In this document: in pieces, positions 20,241-31,800 of the stretch
How positions within the stretch are numbered: the stretch's first letter is position 1
Layout: the number at the start of each line of letters is the position of its first letter
DNA from: Arctopsyche grandis
Taxonomy: Eukaryota > Arthropoda > Insecta > Trichoptera > Hydropsychidae
Direction of reading: 5' to 3'
Length of the DNA: 64,000 nucleotides
NCBI RefSeq assembly: GCF_051622035.1
Contig: NC_135366.1
Location: 191,001 to 255,000, forward strand
Translations under genes and position numbers: made by a program
The notes under the pieces: generated by a model
What the model was told of the DNA's origin: nothing
Databases searched by the model: none
The model's input: the letters and a program-made list of their open reading frames with translations, nothing else

Positions 20241-21365
20241 GAGACGGACGACGATAATTTATTTATTTAACAGAACAACAAACGTATTTATTTATTTATA
20301 TAATTTTAGCTAATTTAATACACTTACTATTTTAACTCAAAGACATTCTTAATTACTTAACTCTAAAATATTTATATGTAAGAGAAATAAAAAAAAAAAA
20401 AAACACATTTATATAAACGAAGTAAAAAGTGCAATTGTTTGCATTCCAAAATACAATATATACCGGATGTTTAAACATATTTCCTATTCAAAATCGCTGT
20501 CCCTTATTGAGTTCTCTTATAGCTTTCGAAACTATCAGTTATCGAGAGCTGACTTGACTACGGATCTTGGCATATTGTTAACTGTTTAGGAGTATTGTTT
20601 TTCTTCGACTCATATTACAAAATGCTTAGATTTGTTTTGTGCAATGCTCACTACTTCCAAGATCCAAATATTATCGTGTTACTTTGTTGTTCTGTTGTCC
20701 GGTTGCACATTGGAGTTTGAGTCTGTCATGGAGTCCCAGTAAACTGAAATGCTCTCTCATAATAGAGAGTTTAAAAAAAGTTTCTTCAATATCTTTACAC
20801 GGGACATTGTGAATATTACGCGTATGTATTATAGCTTTGTCTCGCAGCTTTTTCACAAGTTATCTTAGGCTTCGACTCACTATCATCGAGGATTTTTGCC
20901 ATTTCAAAATATAGTATTATAGGAAAGTATTGAACACCTTTTGATTTTATCTGAGATTAAATTTTAAGCTCCCGAATGTGGCAGAGCTTTGTGTCATCGT
21001 CGACTTTTCCAACCTATTGTTGCGAGAATGTCTGCTTTCGGTAACTCGTCTACTGTAGACTATCGAGATCTTCAACGTGATGTTTAATTGTTGAATTGAT
21101 GAACTGATCAGTTTCATGAGATTCAAAACGAATCTATATGAATGTGGTGAATGATTAATAATTTATTTATTTTTTGCTAAGACTGGTGTGACGCACTGGG
21201 GTAGCCTGTGAGGTCACAGCGGTTATTAATTTGTTATTATTATTTATTGTCCATTTTAAATGTATTTATTATAATAATAAATTAAAATAGAAAATACTAT
21301 TATAATTCATACGTGTACATATTTCATGAAAATAATACAAAACCAGTAGTAAAAAAAGAGAAGAA
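20241..21365. other. AT-rich intergenic DNA
   Basis: TTTATTTATTTA runs occur near 20255 and 20285 and a 13-A run near 20390. No gene or complete repeat recognised. Confidence 0.4.
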
Positions 21366-21915
21366 AATGAAATTTATTTATTTATTTATTTAACATATTA
21401 GCCACAGTGACATTACAGAGATCTCCAACGCGTCGCTGTGGCCGGTCATTCAGTAATAATAACATGATAACAGTAATAATAACTTATAATAATAACAATA
21501 TTAACACAACATCATTAAAATCATAAAATCATAAAAAAAACATAGATAAAGTAATAACAATCATTAATATTTATAATAGGCAAAATCAACCACTGGCATT
21601 CCTCATTAACCACTCAACCAGATTAGTATATTTTATATTGAAGAGGTCAATTTCACCAGAAATCCTGTTAAGCAGATATATCGCTCTAGATATAGGAGCC
21701 GTTGACAACATATTTGTGCGAGGAACAAACAAATCACGATTTCTCAAGTCCCTGAATTTACAAGGTGCATTAAACCTAAATTCCTTTAGAACCTGAGGAT
21801 TGTGTATTATCCCATTCAACAGCTTAAAAAAGTGTCTTCCCAGTAACATATTCCGACGAGACTCCAATGAGTTGAAACCTAACGCCCCTAATAGGAATGC
21901 ACTAGGATATAGCCA
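21366..21915 (-). mobile_element. 5'-truncated jockey-like LINE, RT C-terminus
   Basis: On the - strand the translation reads PWLYPSAFLLGALGFNSLE, SRRNMLLGRHFFKLLNG, LFVPRTNMLSTAPISRAIYL, then a stop. A 3' UTR follows (CACAGTGACATTACAG region) ending in (AAAT)n, seen as TTTATTTATTTATTTA at 21370. It is the same clade as the copy at 44262-45080. Only the last ~100 codons are present. Confidence 0.8.
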
Positions 21916-21958
21916 AGGTAAATGACAAGGTAAAGATTAGAAAATTAAACAAACAATT

Positions 21959-23047
21959 TATGGGGGATGAACGAATGAGACGACTGGCATGTTAATGCAC
22001 GTGTTTATTATATGACAGCTGAAGACAGAGTGAGTAGTAGCTCTCCGAACCCAGCCGAGTTGGTTCCCACTCGCAGGAAGGCAACCAAACTCGACCATGT
22101 CGTATAAGCGAGCCGCCACATCACTCCCCCCCCAGCATCAGCGATACCAAAATTACAAAGAAACAAATTTTACAATAGAAAAAAAAATTATTGTTACACA
22201 AAGAAAGAGAAAAAAAATTATTGAGTGGGGAGAAAAAAATTGTTGACGTGGGTCATCCGCTGTGTAGGTGTACCGCCCTGAATGGTCGGTACATTCGAGG
22301 GCGGTGACGTCGCGAGCAGGACGGAGGCTGGTCCGATGGTCGCGCGATGCGATGCTGCGCCGGCGCCGCTCTTCCGAGGCTGATGTCGGTTGGTGGGGCG
22401 GCGGGGGCGGCAGGGGCATCGATGTGGTTGATGATACTCCGAGCTGGACTGTGAGTCGTTGTGGCTCGTGGAGGTGTTGTAGCGCTACCGCCCGTCTCGG
22501 CGTGACGACGCTCGTGGGGACGGACGGGGCCTTGATGATGATGATGGTGCTGAGGTGGTGTATGTCTTGTGGTGCTGGATGACCGTTCTATGTGTAGTGG
22601 ATCGCGCATGACTCCACATCCAGCTGTCAAGATCGTCGTCTCATTCGCTCCCCCATTTTTTAAAGCACCTGTCATCGACGTTGGCTGGACTCCAGTCGGT
22701 AGGTAGGTAGGTAGGTAGGTAGGTAGCCGTGTCTGCTCGTTTATTGTCACCCGCGGGCCGCGACGCGCTCTGTTGATGGCGATGGGGGCGCGGCGGGTAG
22801 CTTCCCCGCCTGGCTCGGCGAGGCAGGGATGAGCGGCATGTTGAAATTGATCGAGGCTGCGTGGCTCGATGTCGGGGGTCACCAGTATGGGGGATGAACG
22901 AATGAGACGACTGGCATGTTAATGCACGTGTTTATTATATGACAGCTGAAGACAGAGTGAGTAGTGGCTCTCCGAACCCAGCCGAGTTGGTTCCCACTCG
23001 CAGGAAGGCAACCAAACTCGACCATGTCGTATAAGCGAGCCGCCACA
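21959..23047 (-). mobile_element. TRIM: terminal-repeat retrotransposon in miniature, young
   Basis: Direct LTRs of 162 bp lie at 21959-22120 and 22886-23047 and differ at about one site. Flanking AATT is present on both sides (21955-21958, 23048-23051). The 765-bp interior begins TCACTCCCCCC at the left LTR and ends GGGGGTCACCAG at the right LTR; on the - strand the latter reads CTGGTGACCCCC, a candidate primer-binding site. The interior has a GTAG array (about 22697-22722) and GC-rich low-complexity sequence but no gag or pol. It looks structurally whole. Its family also supplies the solo LTR at 2759-2920. Confidence 0.88.
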
Positions 23048-23400
23048 AATTAATCACCGATTTGTCTTTTTAATTAAGCCCTGAAACTGAAAGAAAACAT
23101 AATGTTTAGAAGAGGAATCAGGGCTATATACACACATACATTGTATAATAAATGTTGTAGCTCTACTCTAAAACAAATGTGTCAATGTCGGGGTTCAAAA
23201 TTCTAACAACATCGTGAGATCAGAAATCGTTCTTCAATTGGACAAACCGTCAAAGAAACCGTAGAAACCGCTTGTGAACATTTTCTAATAAAGGAGCCTT
23301 GGAATTTGGAATGGAATATCTCAAAATTGCGCAGTTGGCGTTCTGTCAACGTGTCGTCAGCTGTTCGTTTGACAGTCGCTCACTCTACGGTGGTTCGGAC
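23048..23400. other. Spacer upstream of HSC20, probable promoter
   Basis: Intergenic sequence between the TRIM and HSC20. The last ~100 bp (TTGACAGTCGCTCACTCTACGG) probably hold the HSC20 promoter and 5' UTR. No other feature seen. Confidence 0.4.
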
Positions 23401-23435
23401 GTTGGTTGGATAACAATCTCGAACAGACTGGAAAC

Positions 23436-24407
23436 ATGATGTTGGCGATTTTCAATGCCAGGCCGAATGCGATTTGGCTCAGAATGGGGGGTGTGGGCGT
23501 GAGCGTTTGGCGAACGTTGACGAGCGGCGCGAACGAAACTTCCAAATGTTGGAACTGCGACGAACCCTCCGCTTCGAGTCTGTTTTGTCGACGATGCGAT
23601 TCCCTTCAACGCCCGAACGCTCGACAAAACTTCTTTCAAATCATCGGCGTCGACGAGCACTTCCGACTAGACGAATCCGCGCTGGCGAAAAAGTTCAAAG
23701 ACCTCCAAAAAGTTTTACACCCCGACAAATTCAATAACAAGTATGAACCGACTCGAATTTTCCAGAACGTACGAGAGATGTGACCGAAAATACGATGAAA
23801 TTTTTTTTTACTAAACTCAAACTAAAACCAAAATAAAAGCGTGTCACGGGATAATATGTCACGGTCTTTTTAACCACACACCTCGTGTATGTGTAGTGTG
23901 ATAAAGTGGATGCGCAAATTTACGATTTATGTTAAATTTCTAGGACTCGAGCGGAACAAAAAATATCTGAAGAGTATTCGTCTCTGGTCAATAAAGCCTA
24001 CTCTACATTGCTTCATCCACTTTCTAGGGGTATGAACAGATTTTCAGCCTTTCAATCCGTTTGCTAAATTGCTTACTATTTCACGATGAAATTTTCGCTT
24101 TGCAGGAACGTACATATTGCAATTGAAAGGTCACGAATTACCTGAAAAGACAGACTTGGAGAGTGGTTTTTTACACGAGATCATGGAGCGAAATGAAGAA
24201 GTTGAATGTGCAGACACACCCGAAGAAATACTCAGGATCGAAAGAGAAATTAAAAGCATTCTTGTGCGATTACAGAATGAATTAAACGATGCGTTGATAA
24301 CTGACGACTTTTCGGCCGCTATCAAAACACTAGTTCAAATGAAATACTACATTAGCATAGAGGACCAAATCAAAAATGTCATAAGAAGCATGAACATTGT
24401 GCGATGA
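23436..24407 (+). CDS. HSCB: Mitochondrial iron-sulfur cluster co-chaperone HSC20 (HSCB, J-domain protein)
   Basis: Three exons: 23436-23740, 23944-24029, 24106-24407 (693 nt, 230 residues). HSC20 delivers the Fe-S scaffold ISCU to the mitochondrial Hsp70 and stimulates its ATPase. The N-terminus is a plausible mitochondrial presequence (MMLAIFNARPNAIWLRM). A metazoan-type zinc-binding CWNC...LFCRRC knuckle follows, with four cysteines. The J-domain spans the exon 1/2 junction with the invariant HPD in LHPDKF, then SLVNKAYSTLLHPLSRG. The C-terminal HscB domain carries YILQLKGHELPEK. I chose the ATG at 23436; a second ATG follows immediately at 23439. Introns are GT-AG. Length matches human HSCB (235). 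Confidence 0.95.
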
Positions 24408-25877
24408 AAGGTGTACATACATATAAACAAAGAATAACAACTTTTTTATTAGCCAATTTGTATTTATTTTAGGTATATCAGAATAATAAACAGTATAAAT
24501 ATTTTTGTTAATTTAACAAAATGAAAATGTAGGTATATCCCGCGCAATTGATGCAAATATACACACACACTCAGTTGTAAACGCAAATTAGACAAATAGT
24601 ATACATACACTCATGTGTCGATTGTTATTTGTTCCGTAATCGAAAAGAAAGAAAAGAAAATTTGATCAAGCTCTTTGGTAAAACACACAACAGATTACAT
24701 ACACATCTCGTTTATAATATTTACTTAGATACAATAGTTCAAAATTTTAAGTGATACTTTATTTTATATAGTACATGCATATTTGAAAAAGAATACAAAC
24801 ACAATTAAACGTCTGCAAATACACTTTCCGAAATAATCTGATTTCTGATTTGCTATACGCGGTAAAACATCCAACAGTACACGTACGAGATGCATAATAA
24901 AATACTAAACGTATTAAAATATCATTGATTAGATTTACGCAGTATTATCACATAAAAATATAAATAAAAACATATGTAGTACATAAGAGGCCCGTAGAAA
25001 CAAATATAGAGGGAAAGAACATACATATATTCCATGCTTTCTTTCATATTAAATTACATCAAATAATACTACTACTGGTAATACAAATATTGCACTTGCA
25101 TAAAATAACTTTAACCTAAAAAGTAATATTAAATTTTCTGTGAAAAAAATACATGCAATATCGTGAATATCGAACTGATTTTAATTTAAAACTTGCATCG
25201 TGCAAGGAATGATAAAAGCATAAATCTGTCACAAGTTTTGGAATGCAGATAATAACAAACACGTGTCGATTTGTTAACATTATCACAGTTTCCACACCCA
25301 TTCATTTGAAAATTAATATACATCTCTGAACGAAAGATAAATCTGAATATTGTTTTTAAGGTTTGATTCTTTACTTTGTAGTAATCTTAAAATACATAAA
25401 ACAATACTGCTCATATGTATATACATACGTACGTATATTTAACTAGTAGATAAAAATATATTTTTAATTAATAGTAAAAGTAAATAGTAGTATTTGTAAT
25501 ATGTTATAAATAGATAACGAAAAGATATACAATTTGTATGCAAAGTAAATGTAATATGCACAATATGTATTGTAACAACGATATTTAGGCTACAAAGAGC
25601 AAAAATTAGTGACGCACACACATATGTACATATATTTTAATATGCATACATACATACATACATTTTAAAATCTAATATTAATAAAAACCAACAAATAAAT
25701 TAACACATGTAAATATTCTTTTCTAAATTACACCCATTGTTGTTTACGATTGAAAGCATTTTTGCATACAAACGAATATTAAAAAAATTTCAACTTGCAA
25801 TATGTTTATACATTTATGCATATTGAGTAATTTGAAGGCTTTGAAATGATAGTTTTTGTTGCGATGACGTTTTGAAG
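24408..25877. other. AT-rich intergenic DNA between convergent genes
   Basis: HSC20 and USP32 converge here. The sequence is AT-rich with CATACATACATA repeats (near 25645) and presumably holds both 3' UTRs. No gene or complete repeat seen. Confidence 0.5.
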
Positions 25878-28800
25878 CTAACTTATAGTACACATTTTTT
25901 TAAAATCACTGTCTTCCCCATCGGCCAGTTCCGTCTCACTGATTACAGGTTTCCTTTCACTAACGTTGGGTAAATATGGTTCATAGTCGAGACCCACGCG
26001 CTCGTAAAAAAGCATATACGCTGAACTGGGGTCGATCGACGGATTGATGCTGCCAGCGGGACCGGGTTCGTCGGCCGCCTTCAGTGGTGGTGTCAACTCT
26101 TTACACGAGCTATCATTGTAACAATACCAAGCTCCGCTAGGATTTTGAGCGTACGAAACGTAATGACCTCCGTTCATCATACCCGAATGACTCTGAAAAT
26201 ATTCAAAAGAAAGTGACACCCATGATTAGTGTGCCAGAAATCATATCGTAAGAATAATTCGTTTCGACTTACGACAACGGCGTACAATCGGTATTTGAGA
26301 TCGAACGGGTCTTGTCCAGGTTTCAATTTGTGTTGATGGTAATCGACGAAATTATCGTCCAAGACGGGGGTTTTCGTCAGGCTCGTTGATTCTAACCTTT
26401 CGCGATTCGATACGAATAAGCTGCTCTTGCGTCTCTCGGCGCCGAAATTTGTACAATGTATTGAGCTGTTTTCATCCTCTTGCTGTGCAGTTTCGCACTG
26501 TACGTCACGTGGAAGGGGTTCGGTCAACGAGTCGTCGTCGAAAATTTCATCATCGGCAGCGTCGATTGTATTCAATACGCTCCTCGATTTGAAATTCCTC
26601 AATTCCGCATGCCTGAGAATGGTTTCTTGCGGTATCGATGCCAAAAACGCAGTTGGGTCGAAGTTCTTGTATGGAAAATCTACTACTTTTTGCGACTTTA
26701 TCCACTTGTTATTAACATATTGGAATCGTTTCAGATGAATGATCTGCAAACAGAATGTCGTACGACAATAATAATAAAAGTACATATAAGTATGCAATTA
26801 GTAATGGTGAATGGCGTACTAAAATAGGTGGAAGTCGCCATATTTGCAATTTCTTGGTAGCCGGCTGACTGGTGCGACACGAAGCACAACTATAACGCTG
26901 CTCCAGCTGCTCCTCCGATGTGAAGGCATTCAGACAGTGTTGCAATTGAACGGCGGCCGCGTGAGCTCTGCGACTCTCCGCTACCGACGAATGCTCTACC
27001 CAAAGCTAAACAAACCAAAATGTCAAATTTCATACCTCTCTAAAACTGCATCACAACTGAGTTTTTTGTACCTTTTCTCTTGTACTCTGATATCTAAGAT
27101 GCAGAGCCGTCGGGTCCCAGTCTATCGCAATATAAATACTATCGATGGGAGTGTATTCAGCATCGGCGGAATGTCTCGCGTTTATTTTCAGATCCTTGAA
27201 ATCTAAACATTTTAACTGCGAATCGAACGGAGAATCGCATTCGTCATTCACAGTCAGACCAGACCTCTTCTTCAGCCTCGGGCTCGAGTTGGGCGATGTA
27301 TACGCACTGCCCGTCGCCGCGTATACCTGTCGAAGAGCTTCTCCATTTTTGAGATACGGCGACGGTTCTGAAACGAACGATTACGAATTTTTTAAATGTC
27401 AACACGCAAAATAATACACATGCATATGTACACGTATCAGACCTGTCGCTTGAGATACATTGCATATAAAGGGGTCATCACTACACGGTATTGTACACCC
27501 GCGGCAAAATCTTGTCCACGGACATATGGCACATCTAATTCCACCGCTGCTCACTATTCGTAGGGTGAAAGGAAAACTGTATCCCAAGCTGTCGTCACTA
27601 TACGTAAAAAATTTAAATTAAAGATTACATACATCTCAAGTTTAATAATAATTACACACGTGCATGTGTATTATATTACCAATCGGTGGCATGATTAGAC
27701 TGATCTGGAGGTGTAATCGGTGGAACACTCAAGAGTCTAGTGACTTGTATCCAGACGGTTGTATACAATTCTTTACTAGTACAACCTTCTCGAATCGGTA
27801 CCAATAACGGCAATCCGAAAAGTTCCGATTTGTTTTTATGCTGTGAAAGGAAATAAGTGTCTTGTCTGGTCTGTTTCCTATGAATGGCAAATAAATAGCA
27901 GGGTTTCATGTTATCTTCGTTGCCGCCTTCTTTCGTCGGTTGACGTTCGTGATGCACATCTTTTTTAGGACTGTTGGTGTGGTGCAGTTGCAGCTTAAGA
28001 CTGGGCGTCGGAGAACCTTTTGCGCTCATTTTCATACTCGGGTGGCTCTGTTTTTGACTAGAAATTTTGGCAGACTTTTCACTTTCCTCGTAGTCTCCTT
28101 TGTTGTCGGCGATTTCGTTTAAATTATTAATCCTATCAGTATCGTTAATTTGAAGTCCGGTCTCTTTTTTCATTAGGCAATTGTCAGAGACGGAACTGTT
28201 ATTACTATATTCGCTCGATGACGACAGTCGCTGTAACGTTACAAAAATTTAAATAAATTACATGTTCGAATTTCAGACCAAATCTTAAAAATTCACTACA
28301 GCAGTATTTAAAATAAATTCAATCACATTTTAAATAAATTATTAATCCACCACCAATTAATGTACATGTGTAATTCTTTTTAGACAGTTCAAATATGAAA
28401 CAACCACATACGTACATATATGTATGTACGTATATAATTCATATCTATACAGTGGAAAACCAAAATATTATACTCGATCAGATAAATAGCCAAAACCAAA
28501 TTATATAATATATTTACAGTCGATATTCAACCTCAAACCAAATATTAAAAATACTATATGTAGTAAAATATGCAAATATTAATTGTGTCATGCGAAAATT
28601 AAATAAAAATATGCGTATGTATGTATATCATATTTACTTCAGAGTCTTATGTGTGTCAGATTAAGTTTGAATTGGTGTAATTAATATACCTTGAAGCATA
28701 AAATAGCAGGCATGCACAAGGAAGAAGTAAGGGGCCGTCTTACCTCAGCGTAACTCGATGGATCTGTTTCTACGCGTCCACTTCCGACATCTAAAAATAA

Positions 28801-31800
28801 TAATCCGTAACTTGTGTACGCAAATAAATGCAAATAAAATGTGTACGTGTCTTTCGAGTGAAATACCTTTTACATCGTTGGACATATTTGAAGACGACAT
28901 GTGAGTGTAGGAAAAATAAGGTGGGAGCTGATATGCGAATAAATTTAGAGTGGCAGAGTTGAGACGAAGTCGAGCTCTCAAAGATGGAAATCTAGACGGT
29001 ATTGGACCGTTTATTTCTGCGAGCAACAATTGTTTCGCATCCACGCCGCAAAGTTTCGACAGTGCAATTTGAAGATCAGAATATCTTCCTTCTGAATTTA
29101 AACGTATACCATATTTGGCGGGCACCGAACCGTCCAGTAATATAACTAAAAACAATGCCAATTCAATAGAATTTCATTAATATTTTACACGTCGTACGAT
29201 CTCCATCGTACGATGATGCAACGTACCCAATATTTCAACTAGAATGTAGCTTTCCATCGGCAAGGGCAAGCTGAGCATATTGAATGGGTCAAAGCGTACC
29301 GATTCGTGTTTACAGTTGGAACACGTAACCTTGGATTTGAGCTGGCCATAGAAAAGCTCAGTTATAACCGATTGATTTCTGATGGTGTGTTGTTCCCAAG
29401 CTTCTTGAGCTACTATCTGTAATATTATAAATTCGAATTAAAGGCAAGCAAAGCGATGCGAGCATCTTTGATTAGGCAAATGATTGACTTTGATTAACCT
29501 GATCTGGTCGTCCATCGGAATCGCGCAACTCTGTATAAATTCGCGTGTACACCCGATTTAAATCCTCGTGCAACGCATCCAGCAGCCACGCGAGCAGTTC
29601 TTGTGAATCGTGCTGGCCGCCTCCGCTGAAGCGATCCGCGTGTTGCCAAATGCACCAACGTACCCTGAGAGGTGCTACCGATCTAACGCCTCCACTCCAT
29701 ACCTATTCGGCAGCAAAATTTTAAATGCCGGCAATTCAATTCAATCCAACAATAGCAAATTCAATAGCAATACCTCTTTGCAAAGTTCTCCGTATCTTTG
29801 AGCGAGAGCGCCACTGGTGCCCAGCGGGTTCTTCATATTTAATTCGAACAAATGCATCCCTCTAGTGAAATAGCAAGTGAGGGGGCCAGTATTCCACACC
29901 TAAAGACCAAACCAATTTCAAAAGACCACCTAATTTATTTGCATTTCCTTTCAAATACAGCACGCCACTTACCGCTTGCAAAGCTGCATTCATAAAACAG
30001 GTGTTTCCTAAATTTTGTAGACCCGTTGCTCCGGGTGGATGTGGAATAGTTCCAGGTGTAAAACCAGTTTGAACGATACGTTTTCCTCCGATAGACAGTG
30101 CCGTTTTGCTAAAATTACATACATGCATACATATGTCATATAAATTTAATTTGATTGACGATTGGGAATTCAAATTACCCGAGTGCTCCCATTTCCTCGG
30201 GCCACGTGAGATCTTTGTTTCGAACTTCGATTAGCAATCTCTGACCATCCACAACACCCAGTTGAGCGAGAGTTATGATCTCTTCTTCCAAAAGACTGAG
30301 TGAATTTCCATCTTCTGACGTCGTATTTGTAATATCTTCGATGAGCCAAAGACGAACATCTTCACGCGACAGACCCAATTGATTGCATATGAATTCACAA
30401 ACCTACGTACGTACGTACGTACATACATATGTATAGTAATTAAATATTTTATTTTTTTAACTCTGAGTGAAAATAATTAAAAATAACCTGTTTAACAGTA
30501 GCGAGTCGAGAAAAGGCAGCTGTGTAGGCGAGATAGCGATGGGGAACACTGGGTGGTGTCGGTTGATATGAAGCGGCTCCGACTGTCGATAAAGCTGCTG
30601 CTCCATAGCCCCCGACCATTCCTGACCAGGATGATGTGTTGGGAGCTAATAAAATATTATTTGTAATTTATGTACATATGTATGTATGTATGTACGTGAA
30701 ATTCCAACAATGTACATATGTGTGACAATTTAATCTAGCCAGTACCGATGCACAAAAGTGGTAGATACATACATGTACATGTACATATATTTTAAAAGGT
30801 AAATGGATTATTTCGCACATTGCGATCGCGCACACGACAATCTTTGCAACGAATACGAGATATGTATCTGGCACTAGAGTTCTCGTTATTAGCATGATAG
30901 TTCGCGTGGGTAACTCTCGGTGGAGTTTTTAGTGATACTTTGTGCAGAATAATCTCCAAACTCTTTAAAAAATATATTCCAGGAAGTAAATCGTCACATC
31001 TCGTAGATATTTGTATGTACATAAAAGAAAAGGGAAAACAAAGCGAACCATGATGCTGAGTCGACGGCATATGTCTCATAAGTCTCAAATTTCTCGGATA
31101 CAGTTCCAGTTCTACACCCGACTTTGGCGGTTGAATGACCTGTGGGTTTTAAACGAGAGCACATTTATTAGATTTCCACTGGCTTGACTGGTATAGGTAT
31201 GGCTTCATGCACTCAAAGACACATCTGTAATTTAACCTGTCTAGGTAAGGGTTGGGGTCCGCCATACCATTGCGCTAGAGCTTTCCAAAGAGAATCTGGC
31301 ACTAACTCGAAATCTCGGTGTTGAGATAGAGTCAAGTCTTTTTTCAAATGTCCACCCTCTCCGGTCAGAGTGCGTACCTTTAAATTGACGAAAACACATA
31401 CATTTGTTTATTTTTAATACACACATACATACATATGTTGCTTTTGTTGTAAGAAACGACGCATACATTGTATGGATTGGGTGCAATTAGGGTCGAATTG
31501 TCTATGGGACCTGGACGTGCACTTTGAGAGCCACTATTACTGGAAATGCCACTGCTACTGCTGCCGCTACCCAGAGAACCAGTTTCTGCACGACCCAGAA
31601 GATCTCCCATATATTCTGTATGAAATATATGCAATATGTATAATTCTAATCTTAAATCTTAATAAGAAAAGAAGAAAAAACGTTGGTAATCGTGAAATTA
31701 CCAGAATTATTGAAATTCTCATCACACACAATGGCTTCGTCTACATTGGGATGGAGTGGACTGCGAAGAGCCGAACGTCCACATATAAAACAGGAATCAA

